From the NCBI GenBank assembly GCA_041392835.1, contig JAWKLF010000001.1, positions 186,001-250,000 on the forward strand: DNA of 64,000 nt, read 5' to 3'. Of the stretch, positions 19,774 to 28,201 are shown piece by piece (position 1 is the stretch's first letter; each line of letters opens with the position of its first letter). Position numbers and translations under genes: made by a program. Origin of the DNA: OLB11 sp041392835. GTDB lineage: Bacteria; Bacteroidota; Bacteroidia; Chitinophagales; Chitinophagaceae. The notes below the pieces were generated by a model. It was not told the DNA's origin. It did no database searches and worked only from the letters and a program-made list of their open reading frames with translations.

Positions 19774-20505
19774 GTGAATTTTCCTTTTATTTCTCTGATT
19801 ATTCCTTGCTACAACGAATCCATGCGAGTGCATTTGCTATATGATGGTTTGGATGAATTTGCTGCCCAATGGAAAGGTGCATGGGAAGCTATCATAGTAG
19901 ATGATGGCAGCAAGGACGACACTGCTACACGATTAAAAGAGCATAACACCTTTTCAAAATATATTAATCATATACATATCATATCTCAATCCAATAAGGG
20001 CAAAGGCGGAGCCTTGCAAAAAGGTATTGAGCATGCAAAAGGCAATTTTGTTTTAACGCTCGATGCTGATATGGCTGCCAGACCTATAGAATTATTAAAA
20101 TGGCAAGAACGACAAAATGGATTTAAAGAAAATGAATTATTAATAGCTTCTAGAGAACTTAATGAATCTATAGTTGATAAAATTCCACATCGAAAATTTA
20201 TTGGAAATGTATTCAATTTTTTAATTCAAAGTATGACGGGCCTTAGACTCAAAGACACACAATGCGGATTTAAACTATATGAAACCGAATTGGCAAAAAA
20301 TCTATTTTCAAAACTGCAAACAAAAGGTTGGGCACATGATGTAGAAATTTTGTGCAAAGCCCAAAAGAAAGGCATTGCTATACATTCAATGCCCGTTCGC
20401 TGGAAGGCTATAGAAGGTAGCAAGATAAATGTAATAAAGGATAGTTTTAAAATGTTTCTGGAGTTATTGGCAATTAGGCAAATCATTAGGCGCTCAGACG
20501 ATTAG
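19774..20505 (+). CDS. Family 2 glycosyltransferase, dolichyl-phosphate sugar synthase type
   Basis: This cytosolic GT-A enzyme has about 243 residues and resembles polyprenyl-phosphate glucose or mannose synthases (Alg5/DPM1 type). It shows ISLIIPCYNES at the N-terminus, IVDDGSKDDT, GKGGALQKGI, the metal-binding LDADMAA, and DTQCGFKLYE. No C-terminal membrane helices are present. No ATG precedes the catalytic fold. GTG at 19774 is the most sensible start, with TTG at 19765 or 19768 as alternatives; a TATATTTG promoter box sits at 19760-19767. It overlaps the convergent methyltransferase by 12 bases. Acceptor and sugar are unknown. Confidence 0.82.
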   Translation: MNFPFISLIIPCYNESMRVHLLYDGLDEFAAQWKGAWEAIIVDDGSKDDTATRLKEHNTFSKYINHIHIISQSNKGKGGALQKGIEHAKGNFVLTLDADMAARPIELLKWQERQNGFKENELLIASRELNESIVDKIPHRKFIGNVFNFLIQSMTGLRLKDTQCGFKLYETELAKNLFSKLQTKGWAHDVEILCKAQKKGIAIHSMPVRWKAIEGSKINVIKDSFKMFLELLAIRQIIRRSDD

Positions 20506-21219
20506 TTCGCCTTCGGCTACACAACTCAATCCAAAAATCGAATTCATTCGTGTAAATTTCATCTCAGTACTCGCATAGGCCTTTAAAAAAGAGTTCAATC
20601 CTTTTGGCAAAGGTTTCATATCCGATTTAGGATTATTTTGGTTTTGATCCATTAATTTTCTTTTAAGCCACACCATAGGAAATAATGAACCATATAAATA
20701 ATACATACGTGTGGGTCTAAACCCATTTTTTTCCAAAACCTGGCGTAGTGTTTTTAAAGTATAGCGTCTATAGTGTTCAAGATAAACATCATGTCCACTC
20801 CAAATGCTTTTAAAAGCTGGTACCGAAATAAAAAAATTGTTTTTCCCTATACATTGTTTTTGTATGGAATCTAAAAATGCACTATCATCTTCTATATGTT
20901 CTAATACATCCATCATAATGAGTAAACTGCTATGTGTATCTTTTTGTATAACATGCATTTTTTGAATAGGCTTATTTGCAGTAGCCATCATTTCGGGTTC
21001 GCTATAGCCTATGTCCACTAAATCTACTTTTTGAGCATATTGTTTATACTTTTCATGCAGCGATACAGAAAAAAAACCAGAACCAGCTCCGATATCTACT
21101 AAGTGATTGACTTTTTGATTTTGTAAGGAAAGAAAATAGCGTTCTAAAGGTATCATTTTGCTTTGATAATACCAGTGTGTTTGAGGGTCTATACCTAATG
21201 CCAACTCTTTTAAGTCCAT
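20494..21219 (-). CDS. Class I SAM-dependent methyltransferase
   Basis: A 241-residue methyltransferase with SAM motif I VDIGAGSGFFS (near residue 38) and the post-motif LLIMMDVLEHIEDDSAFL. These are typical of the Methyltransf_11/23 type that acts on small molecules, lipids or saccharides. HDVYLEHYRRYTLKTLRQVLEKNGF is also characteristic of this group. It starts 2 bases after the pyk stop, so it is probably co-transcribed with pyk. The neighbouring convergent polyprenyl glycosyltransferase hints at an envelope substrate, but this is only contextual. Confidence 0.75.
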   Translation of the reverse strand: MDLKELALGIDPQTHWYYQSKMIPLERYFLSLQNQKVNHLVDIGAGSGFFSVSLHEKYKQYAQKVDLVDIGYSEPEMMATANKPIQKMHVIQKDTHSSLLIMMDVLEHIEDDSAFLDSIQKQCIGKNNFFISVPAFKSIWSGHDVYLEHYRRYTLKTLRQVLEKNGFRPTRMYYLYGSLFPMVWLKRKLMDQNQNNPKSDMKPLPKGLNSFLKAYASTEMKFTRMNSIFGLSCVAEGELIV

Positions 21220-21221
21220 GA

Positions 21222-22652
21222 TTATACTTTTGAAATTTTTATGAGATTAGTAGCAAGATGTTCGTGTACAGGTGTGCTTCCTGTGTTTACCACTACATCT
21301 TCTTGTGATAAAAGATTTTTTTCTTTTAATATAGAAATTTGGTCTTCAATGATTTCGTCTAGGCTATTTTCTTTGTTGTAATAAAAAGCTTGTACGCCCC
21401 AGCTAAGGCTCAATTGATTGACCAAAGATTGTGTTTTAGTAAAAATATATAGGGACGATTTGGGTCTAAAACTCGAAAGCATAAATCCAGTATATCCACT
21501 TTGTGTCATGCCTATTATAGCTTTGGCTTTTACATCATCGGCTATTTTGCATGCATTATAACATAGCGCATCTGATAAAAAAGAAGGGGAGTGCGCTTGA
21601 GGAATTAAATTCTTATTATAAATAATTTCTTCTTTTTCTACCTCACCGATGATGTTGTTCATAGTTTGCACTACCAATTGAGGGTGGGCACCCATAGCCG
21701 TTTCGCCACTGAGCATCACCGCATCGGCACCTTCTAATACGGCATTGGCCACATCAGTTATTTCACTACGATTGGGTTTTACACGTTCTATCATGCTTTC
21801 CATCATTTGTGTAGCAATTATGACTGGCTTAGCTCTATGAATACATTTACGAATAATATTTTTTTGTATCATCGGTATTTGTTCTACGGGAAGCTCAACG
21901 CCCAAATCGCCTCTTGCAACCATAATGGCATCAGAGGCCAAAATGATTTCTCTAATTTGATTGACTGCTTCGGGTTTCTCTATCTTAGCTATTATCTTGG
22001 CATTGCTTTGTTTGGCTTTAAGAGTATTTCTCAAAAGCTCTATATCATTTGGGCTTCGTACAAATGAGAGGGCTATCCAATCTATTTGTTGTGAAATAAT
22101 AAAGTCCAAATCGCTCAAATCTTTTTCAGAAAGTGCCGGCAAGGATACTTGTGTGTCTGGAAGATTAATACCTTTTTTGGATTGCAATAGGCCTCCAATT
22201 ATTACTTGAGCAGTAACCTCATGATTTTCAAGTATGTCTTTAATTTCTACCTCAATTTTTCCATCATCTATTAATATTTTTTCGCCTGGTTTTACATCCA
22301 AATGAAAGCTTGGATAGGATACATATATTTTTTCTTTGCTTCCTATACATTTTGTATTGGTAAAAGTAATAAGGTCATCTTCGTTTAAAACTAATCCATT
22401 GCCTTCTACCTCGCCTATGCGGAGTTTGGGACCTTGAAGGTCGGCCAGTATAGCAATATTAAAAGGAAACTCGTCATTGATTTTATGAATCAGGTCTATT
22501 ACTTTTTTGTGCTCATCGTGCGTGCCATGAGAAAAGTTTAAACGAAAAACATCTACACCGGCATTGACAAGTTGAAGCAATCCTTCGTAAGTATTACAAG
22601 CTGGGCCTACGGTAGCTATGATTTTTGTCTTTTGAAATTTTCGATCCAACAT
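21222..22652 (-). CDS. pyk: Pyruvate kinase
   Basis: Pyruvate kinase converts phosphoenolpyruvate and ADP into pyruvate and ATP in glycolysis. The 476-residue protein begins RKFQKTKIIATVGPAC. It carries the signature IIAKIEKPEAVNQI (catalytic Lys and metal-binding Glu), MVARGDLGVELP, and KPVIIATQMMESM. The C-terminal regulatory domain is complete. The ATG at 22652 is well placed. The gene heads a short transcription unit with the downstream methyltransferase. Confidence 0.96.
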   Translation of the reverse strand: MLDRKFQKTKIIATVGPACNTYEGLLQLVNAGVDVFRLNFSHGTHDEHKKVIDLIHKINDEFPFNIAILADLQGPKLRIGEVEGNGLVLNEDDLITFTNTKCIGSKEKIYVSYPSFHLDVKPGEKILIDDGKIEVEIKDILENHEVTAQVIIGGLLQSKKGINLPDTQVSLPALSEKDLSDLDFIISQQIDWIALSFVRSPNDIELLRNTLKAKQSNAKIIAKIEKPEAVNQIREIILASDAIMVARGDLGVELPVEQIPMIQKNIIRKCIHRAKPVIIATQMMESMIERVKPNRSEITDVANAVLEGADAVMLSGETAMGAHPQLVVQTMNNIIGEVEKEEIIYNKNLIPQAHSPSFLSDALCYNACKIADDVKAKAIIGMTQSGYTGFMLSSFRPKSSLYIFTKTQSLVNQLSLSWGVQAFYYNKENSLDEIIEDQISILKEKNLLSQEDVVVNTGSTPVHEHLATNLIKISKV

Positions 22653-22937
22653 GGAGCAAAGTTGAGGTATTAATTAGTATATGCCAAATGTATTCAGGAT
22701 TCTAAAATTATTAATTTATGAACTACGAGTTATGAATTGCAGTTCACTCCTTTCAGTCTTTTCTATTACATAACTTGGGTTAAAACTTCGATAAGGCCAA
22801 AAAAGATTTCAAAACCAAAACAAGGAATCGGTTTCTTGAAATGGGGGCAGGGACTTCAGCAGTAACTTTATTACTTTTCGCATGAGCTGAACAGGCTGAG
22901 CTACGGATGAAATGAAGTCTTAGATGTTAGCGACAGC
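22653..22937. other. Intergenic region upstream of pyk
   Basis: I found no gene here. The stretch holds a copy of a dispersed intergenic repeat (22741-22781) and, next to the membrane-protein gene, the sequence GATGTTAGCGACAGCC. A promoter-like TTG-N20-CAACTTTG lies directly upstream of pyk on the minus strand; its -7 box has one mismatch. Confidence 0.4.
22741..22781 (-). repeat. Dispersed intergenic repeat, copy A
   Basis: Read on the minus strand this begins AACCCAAGTTATG and aligns with the plus-strand sequence at 24048-24088 at 34 of 41 positions without gaps. The first 13 bases are identical. A third related element lies at 59112-59261. It is intergenic in all three places. The boundaries are approximate. 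Confidence 0.6.
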
Positions 22938-23411
22938 CTATATTGTCACACTTTTTTTATTCATCATAATACGACTTAAAACCAGTCCAACAGTTAAAAT
23001 TATCAATGAAGCAAACCATAATTTGAATCCCAACCCACGAGAAGTAATAATTGAACAACTTCCTGATTCGCTTGTCATTATGGTGTCAAGTTGTGAGAAT
23101 ATAAATGCCAGTGTTGACGCTGCTATTGAAACGAAAAGCCCTGATGGCTTATTCTTTATTGTCAAAAAAATCGAAATAAAATAAAGTGGATTTGCTAACC
23201 ATAGAATAAAAGGGATAAATGCTCCGCCTAAAAAACTCATCCATCCAAGAAAAAAAAGTGTCAAACTATCTGAATATGCATTAGGGTCTTCTTTTCGGTC
23301 AATATAGAACGCTGGTTGAGTCAATGAAATAATTAAAAGCAATAAACTAATTCCAATAGTTATTTTCAGTAATGTTGATTGTTTTTTATAATTATTAATT
23401 AGTTGTTTCAT
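22938..23411 (-). CDS. Small hypothetical integral membrane protein
   Basis: I do not recognise this protein. It has 157 residues with four predicted membrane helices (about residues 15-33, 52-80, 90-108 and 130-150). It starts MKQLINNYKKQSTLL and ends in a Lys-rich tail (RIMMNKKS). The ATG at 23411 is preferred over a TTG 9 bases upstream. It stands alone between two gene-poor spacers that contain repeats and a hairpin. The spacers and lack of operon partners suggest an accessory gene. Confidence 0.55.
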   Translation of the reverse strand: MKQLINNYKKQSTLLKITIGISLLLLIISLTQPAFYIDRKEDPNAYSDSLTLFFLGWMSFLGGAFIPFILWLANPLYFISIFLTIKNKPSGLFVSIAASTLAFIFSQLDTIMTSESGSCSIITSRGLGFKLWFASLIILTVGLVLSRIMMNKKSVTI

Positions 23412-23718
23412 TAGTAGCAATTTCTAATTAGTTGCCTATAACATATTAGCTGGTTTGTGAAGCAAGTTATACTTATTACAGATGTCCGTCCAAAAACTAC
23501 CATTTCCTTCACAAAAATACACAAACAAAACTTAGATTATATATATGTTATCCTGACACATCAGGAAGCATCTATCATATCAATATATACTAATGTAAGA
23601 TTTAGTCTGCTGCACAAATCCCTTTGGTATTAAACCCAAATATGCTTTTGCATCCGCAAATGAATAATTTTAGATGATAAAATACAGACAACATTTTGTA
23701 CCAATCAAAGACTTGATT
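23412..23718. other. Gene-free spacer containing a palindrome
   Basis: I see no coding region here. The only clear structure is TCCTGA-CACA-TCAGGA at 23551-23566, a 6-base-pair hairpin with a 4-base loop. GCAAGTTATAC near 23462 resembles part of the dispersed repeat, but too little matches to call a copy. Confidence 0.4.
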
Positions 23719-24027
23719 CTATTCCGTTTTCTTTTTAATAAGCTCAAAAATAAAATTGAGCAATTTGTTTAGTATAGAAGGATTTTCCAATTTGTGGCTT
23801 TCATTATTTATTTGTCCAAATAAATTTCCTTGCCATTGTGTGGTGATAAAGTCGTTATTAAATAAATGGATGCAGGCTACAAACAAAATGACCATGCTGA
23901 TAATAAGTGTACTTTGATAAAGTTTTTTACTGTTTTTGATATAGGCTAAAATAGAGATAAAAATAAACACGCTCAGTAATACCCAAAGTATATGAGATAG
24001 GAACAATGTATTGTTTATAAAGTGCAT
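23719..24027 (-). CDS. Small hypothetical membrane protein
   Basis: A 102-residue protein that I do not recognise. There are two clear membrane helices (about residues 8-28 and 38-56) and a polar C-terminal half ending in ELIKKKTE. The ATG at 24027 gives MHFINNTLFL. No close operon partner exists, and spacers of about 250-300 bases flank it. Composition fits coding sequence, but support is limited to the open frame and the hydrophobic pattern. Confidence 0.5.
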   Translation of the reverse strand: MHFINNTLFLSHILWVLLSVFIFISILAYIKNSKKLYQSTLIISMVILFVACIHLFNNDFITTQWQGNLFGQINNESHKLENPSILNKLLNFIFELIKKKTE

Positions 24028-24047
24028 AAATGCTACATTTTATTTTC

Positions 24048-24125
24048 AACCCAAGTTATGCAATAGTAACAACTAAAAGGAGTTAAGTACTTGCATAATG
24101 CCGATTTAGAAAATCACGTTGACGG
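24048..24125 (+). repeat. Dispersed intergenic repeat, copy B
   Basis: It starts AACCCAAGTTATGCAA. It contains an internal perfect inverted repeat TTATGCAA (24056-24063) / TTGCATAA (24091-24098) and ends CCGATTTAGAAAATCACGTTGA. The first part matches copy A (minus strand, 22741-22781). The last 22 bases match copy C (59240-59261) at 20 positions. It lies upstream of the promoter of the gene at 24281. Confidence 0.6.
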
Positions 24126-24243
24126 TATTAAGATGTGAAACCTGAAAGACTTGATTTTCTCAATCGTTTTATGTCATATGCGTATGCAAATAACATAATT
24201 TACTTCAAAGATAAGCATTTTTTTCCTCAATTAGCTTAGGATA

Positions 24244-24272
24244 TTGTATTTCGTTTTATTCCTTTACCTTTG
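24244..24272 (+). promoter_or_regulatory. Bacteroidota-type promoter for the sorting-domain-like gene and rlmB
   Basis: TTG at 24244-24246, an 18-base spacer, then TACCTTTG at 24265-24272 match the TTG / TAnnTTTG promoter of this phylum. The predicted transcript starts only a few bases before the GTG start at 24281, so the message is nearly leaderless. Confidence 0.6.
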
Positions 24273-24280
24273 CTTTTGTA

Positions 24281-24610
24281 GTGAAAAAAACCCTCATCTT
24301 TTACTTGTTTTGCTTATTGTTGCCCTTGGTGCTTATTAGCGCAAACGATGAGAAATTATTTACGCTATCACCCGTGCCGCTTAGTGGCAATGTACTTAAA
24401 GTCAGAGCCAACATGTATGTGGATACAGATTTAAAAGTGGAGTTGAGAAATCTAATAGGTCGAAAATTGCAGGAAAAAAAATTTCCTAAATATGCCGAAG
24501 AAATTTTCTTTAACGATATGCTTCAATACCCTAATGGTCTTTATGTTATTCAATTTAAAGATTTGAGCAATAAGATTATTGAATCTTCAAAATTTAATAT
24601 CAATCGCTAA
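24281..24610 (+). CDS. Small secreted protein resembling a lone T9SS type A sorting domain
   Basis: A 109-residue protein with an N-terminal signal peptide (KKTLIFYLFCLLLPLVLISA). The mature part of about 88 residues has the pattern of a Por/T9SS type A C-terminal domain: LSPVPLSGNVLKVR, VELRNLIGRKLQEK, and YPNGLYVIQFKD. No cargo domain is attached, which is unusual. The start is GTG at 24281, 9 bases after a promoter box; no in-frame ATG precedes the signal peptide. Its stop overlaps the rlmB start (TAATG). The function is unknown; it may be a remnant or a structural homologue rather than a secretion signal. Confidence 0.65.
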   Translation: MKKTLIFYLFCLLLPLVLISANDEKLFTLSPVPLSGNVLKVRANMYVDTDLKVELRNLIGRKLQEKKFPKYAEEIFFNDMLQYPNGLYVIQFKDLSNKIIESSKFNINR

Positions 24611-25353
24611 TGCAACGCTCATCAAAATCACTTATTTATGGTAGGCACCCGGTATTAGAAGCTTTGCAGTCCGATAAGCCTATAGATAGAATATTGATGC
24701 AGCATAATGCAAGTGGAGATTCTATAGGTGATATTGTAAGGCTTGCAAAATCTAAAACGATACCTATAGTACGCGTACCCATAGAAAAACTCAATGCCAC
24801 TGTAAGAGCTTCGCATCAAGGTGTCATAGCCTATGGTGCCTATGTTCAGTTTTTACCTTTGCAAGATATTATTTCACACCTTTATGATCAGGGTAAAACA
24901 CCTTTTTTGCTTTTATTAGATGGTATTACAGATGTTAGAAATACGGGTGCTATTATACGTAGTGCGGTTTGCTGCGGTGTGGATGCTATCGTTTTTCCTG
25001 AAAAAAACTCAGCACCATTGCATGAGGATATGGTAAAAACGTCGGCTGGAGCTATGATGCAAATTTCATTTAGTAGAGAAAAAAATATAAGCTCCATACT
25101 CGATACCATACAAATGAATGGAATAAAAATTATGTCGAGCGATTTGCAGGCTACTCAAAAACTGGATGAAATAAATTTTAATCAGCCTGTTTGTATAGTC
25201 ATGGGAAGTGAAGACAAGGGTATTTCTCGAAGTGTACAAGAACGTTGCGATGAAACTTTTATAATACCCATGGCTGGAAACTTTGATAGTTTCAATGTAT
25301 CCGTTGCTACTGGTATTATCTGTTATGAAGCTATGAAAAAAAGAATGATTTAG
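24610..25353 (+). CDS. rlmB: TrmH/SpoU-family rRNA 2'-O-methyltransferase (RlmB-like)
   Basis: A 247-residue SPOUT methyltransferase. RlmB methylates the 2'-OH of G2251 in 23S rRNA. The N-terminal substrate-binding part begins SLIYGRHPVLEAL. The three SPOUT motifs are present: DVRNTGAIIRSA (motif 1), IVMGSEDKGISRSV (motif 2) and FNVSVATGIICYEA (motif 3), which form the knotted SAM site. The ATG overlaps the previous stop codon. Its own stop overlaps the nuoE stop on the other strand. TrmH-family members differ in target, so RlmB is probable rather than certain. Confidence 0.85.
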   Translation: MQRSSKSLIYGRHPVLEALQSDKPIDRILMQHNASGDSIGDIVRLAKSKTIPIVRVPIEKLNATVRASHQGVIAYGAYVQFLPLQDIISHLYDQGKTPFLLLLDGITDVRNTGAIIRSAVCCGVDAIVFPEKNSAPLHEDMVKTSAGAMMQISFSREKNISSILDTIQMNGIKIMSSDLQATQKLDEINFNQPVCIVMGSEDKGISRSVQERCDETFIIPMAGNFDSFNVSVATGIICYEAMKKRMI

Positions 25354-25838
25354 TCCACACTGGCTTTGCAAGTTTCTATCAAATCATCTATTTTAGAAGG
25401 AGTTAAGTGCTCTTTGTAGTGTTTACCAAGTTGCAACATAGGAGCATAGCCACAAGCACCCAAGCATTCAACAGTTTTTAATGTAAAAAGTCCATCCGAT
25501 GTGGTTTCGCCAATATCAATTTTTAGTTTTTGTTTTATATAATCAATGATGTCGTCACTTCCTCGTAGCATGCATGGTCCAGTTTGGCATACTTCTAAAA
25601 CAAATTTACCTACAGGTTTTAAGTTGAACATGGTATAAAAAGTGGCTACTTCATACACTTCTATAGGGGTAATCTGAAGGAGCGTAGCTAGGTCATTCAT
25701 TTGTTCTATAGTAAGCGATAAATTTCCTTTTTCTTGTATCAGATGTAAAGAAGGTATGAGGGCACTTTTTTGTTTGCCTTCGGGGTATTTTTTAGTAAGA
25801 GCTACTATATTGTCTTGTAATTCTTTTGAAAGTGTCAT
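25350..25838 (-). CDS. nuoE: NADH-quinone oxidoreductase subunit E
   Basis: The 24-kDa-type subunit of the complex I NADH dehydrogenase arm, 162 residues, with a thioredoxin-like fold. The N1a [2Fe-2S] cluster ligands are in CQTGPCMLRG and CLGACGYAP. It follows nuoD by 16 bases. It is the last gene of the nuoABCDE piece; the expected nuoF does not follow, and the convergent rlmB overlaps its end by 4 bases. Confidence 0.95.
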   Translation of the reverse strand: MTLSKELQDNIVALTKKYPEGKQKSALIPSLHLIQEKGNLSLTIEQMNDLATLLQITPIEVYEVATFYTMFNLKPVGKFVLEVCQTGPCMLRGSDDIIDYIKQKLKIDIGETTSDGLFTLKTVECLGACGYAPMLQLGKHYKEHLTPSKIDDLIETCKASVD

Positions 25839-25854
25839 GGATACTAATTTTATT

Positions 25855-27084
25855 TTATGCGTCTAATTCTCCAGCTATCAGGTTCAAACTGCTCATAGTT
25901 ACTACTGCATCGCTAAGCATGCTGCCTTTAATCATTTCTGGATAAGCTTGATAATAAATGAAACATGGTCGTCTGAAATGTAAGCGGTATGGAGAGCGTC
26001 CTCCATCGCTTATTAAATAAAAGCCCAATTCGCCATTGGCACCTTCCACAGCATTATAGACTTCGCCTTTGGGTATTTCAGTTTCGCCCATCACGATTTT
26101 AAAATGGTAAATAAGTGCTTCCATTTTGGTGTACACATCCTCTTTTGGTGGTAAGTAAAAGTCTGGAATAGCTGCATGATAAACAGATGGGTCTAATTCA
26201 TTTATTTTTTTCAAGGCTTGTTCTATCATAGAAAGACTTTGCCATACTTCAGCATTACGTACCAAAAATCGGTCGTAGGTATCGCCCGTAGTGCCTACAG
26301 GCACATCAAAAACCAAATCTTCGTAGCCTGAATACGGGTGGCTGGTTCGTACATCATAGTCTATACCAGTGGCTCTAAGATTGGGCCCAGTAAAACCATA
26401 GTTTAATGCACGTTCAGCTTCTATGCTCCCTACACCCATAGTTCTTTCCATAAATATTCTATTGCGAGTAAGAAGTGTTTCGAACTCTTTCATAGCTTTT
26501 GGAAAGGTTTTTAAGAAATGGTCTATTTTATTAAAAGCAATATCAGAAAAGTTTCGTTCAAAACCACCTATACGACCCATATTGGTTGTAAGGCGAGAGC
26601 CACATATTTCTTCAAATATTTCATAAATCAATTCTCTAAATTCAAAAACATATACAAAACCAGTTAGAGCTCCTGTATCTACGCCGATTACTGAGTTGCA
26701 TACTAAGTGGTCGGCTATACGAGCCAATTCCATAACCACAATACGCATATACTGAACTCTCTTTGGTATTTCTGCGCCTATTAGTTTTTCTACAGTCAAG
26801 TGCCAACCCATATTGTTGATGGGGGAGGAGCAATAATTTAATCTATCGGTTAAAGTTGTAATTTGATAATAGGGTTTACGCTCTGCTATTTTTTCAAAAG
26901 CTCTGTGTATATAGCCTACAGTTGGCACAGCTTCTATAATGCGCTCTCCATCCATTTCCAAAATGTTTTGGAATACACCATGGGTGGCAGGGTGTGTAGG
27001 TCCTAAATTGAGCGTTGAGGTTTGTTTTCCTAAGGAGTCATGCTCAAGTTGTATATGCTGTTTTGAAGTTTTGCTATCTGTCAT
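25855..27084 (-). CDS. nuoD: NADH-quinone oxidoreductase subunit D
   Basis: The 49-kDa subunit lining the quinone-binding pocket of complex I, 409 residues. It shows LNLGPTHPATHGVFQ (quinone-site His), IGYIHR-type VGYIHRAFEKIAE, DRLNYCSSPINN and MGWHLTVEKL. The C-terminus GRSPYRLHFRRPCF is typical. It is separate from NuoC, not fused as in some proteobacteria. Spacing to nuoC is 21 bases. Confidence 0.96.
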   Translation of the reverse strand: MTDSKTSKQHIQLEHDSLGKQTSTLNLGPTHPATHGVFQNILEMDGERIIEAVPTVGYIHRAFEKIAERKPYYQITTLTDRLNYCSSPINNMGWHLTVEKLIGAEIPKRVQYMRIVVMELARIADHLVCNSVIGVDTGALTGFVYVFEFRELIYEIFEEICGSRLTTNMGRIGGFERNFSDIAFNKIDHFLKTFPKAMKEFETLLTRNRIFMERTMGVGSIEAERALNYGFTGPNLRATGIDYDVRTSHPYSGYEDLVFDVPVGTTGDTYDRFLVRNAEVWQSLSMIEQALKKINELDPSVYHAAIPDFYLPPKEDVYTKMEALIYHFKIVMGETEIPKGEVYNAVEGANGELGFYLISDGGRSPYRLHFRRPCFIYYQAYPEMIKGSMLSDAVVTMSSLNLIAGELDA

Positions 27085-27105
27085 GTGATGTTTTCAAATT
27101 TAAGT

Positions 27106-27603
27106 TTATCTACCAAACATATCATCATCTTTATCGCTTCTTGTTTGGTCTTCAAGCGGAAATTCTTTTCGCAATGGATGATAATCCATTTCTTCCACAT
27201 TCATGATACGAATAAGATTGGGATGACCAATAAATTGAACACCGAAAAAGTCATATGCTTCTCTTTCGAGCCAATTGGCAGTAGCATAAAGCGATGTTGC
27301 AGTATATACTTCAGGTGTTATAATGTCGGTGTATGTTTTAAAACGAATCCGTGTTTTGGTATAAATATTTTGAAGCAAATAGACTACGCAGAGCTCCTTT
27401 CCTATTTGTTCTGGATAATGTACAACTGTTAAATCATTGAGGTAAGTAAATTGCAATGAAGGGTCGTCTTTTAAAAAACTGAGTATTTTGAGATTATCTT
27501 CTTTGGGTGCTTCAAAGGTGAGCATGCCATAGGGTTCTTCTATATGTTGTATAGTTTGGCCAAACTTAGCTTGTAGTTTTTGTAAAATATCGTCGTTAGT
27601 CAT
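27106..27603 (-). CDS. nuoC: NADH-quinone oxidoreductase subunit C
   Basis: The 30-kDa subunit of the complex I connecting arm, 165 residues. Recognisable are ATANWLEREAYDFFGVQFIGHPNL and the following EMDYHPLRKEFPLEDQ, the family signature. It lies between nuoB (10 bases upstream) and nuoD. It contains no cofactor. Confidence 0.95.
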   Translation of the reverse strand: MTNDDILQKLQAKFGQTIQHIEEPYGMLTFEAPKEDNLKILSFLKDDPSLQFTYLNDLTVVHYPEQIGKELCVVYLLQNIYTKTRIRFKTYTDIITPEVYTATSLYATANWLEREAYDFFGVQFIGHPNLIRIMNVEEMDYHPLRKEFPLEDQTRSDKDDDMFGR

Positions 27604-27613
27604 GAAAAAAATA

Positions 27614-28174
27614 TTATTGAATACCGTAACTGTTTAATAATTCTTTATACTGATCATCAGTTCTTCTACGTATGCTTTCTTGTTTTACTAAATCTTGTAT
27701 GCGCATAAAACCATCTAAAATAGCTTCGGGTCTTGGTGGGCACCCTGGCACATACACATCTACAGGTATTACTTGGTCTATGCCTTGCAAAACTGAGTAC
27801 GTATCAAAAATGCCACCACTACTGGCGCAAGCTCCAACTGCCAAAACCCAGCGTGGCTCTGCCATTTGTAAGTACACCTGACGTAGTACTGGAGCCATTT
27901 TTTTAGAAATAGTTCCCATGACCATCAGAAGGTCGCACTGACGAGGACTAAAGCCCAGTCGTTCTGAACCAAAACGTGCTAAATCATAGTGAGCTGCCAT
28001 AGTGGCCATAAACTCTATACCACAACATGAAGTGGCAAATGGTAAAGGCCAAATTGAATTGCTGCGTGCAAGCCCAACAACCTCGCTCAATTTTGTAGTA
28101 AAAAAGCCTTCACCAGTAAAGCCTTGTGGAGCTTCTACCAATTTAACTTTCGTATTATGTGTTACTGGTCTCAT
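27614..28174 (-). CDS. nuoB: NADH-quinone oxidoreductase subunit B
   Basis: The subunit carrying the terminal N2 [4Fe-4S] cluster, which reduces quinone. The 186-residue protein has the tandem-Cys motif ATSCCGIEFMA, then GACASSGGIFDTY and VYVPGCPPRPEAI, supplying all four ligands. It is 27 bases downstream of nuoA and 10 upstream of nuoC. Confidence 0.96.
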   Translation of the reverse strand: MRPVTHNTKVKLVEAPQGFTGEGFFTTKLSEVVGLARSNSIWPLPFATSCCGIEFMATMAAHYDLARFGSERLGFSPRQCDLLMVMGTISKKMAPVLRQVYLQMAEPRWVLAVGACASSGGIFDTYSVLQGIDQVIPVDVYVPGCPPRPEAILDGFMRIQDLVKQESIRRRTDDQYKELLNSYGIQ

Positions 28175-28201
28175 TTGTTTTTTTGTCTTTAAACTAATTT
28201 T

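Noticed and set aside
22653..24280. An insertion sequence or prophage between the two nuo pieces
   Set aside because: No transposase, integrase or phage gene is seen; only small membrane proteins and short repeats are present.
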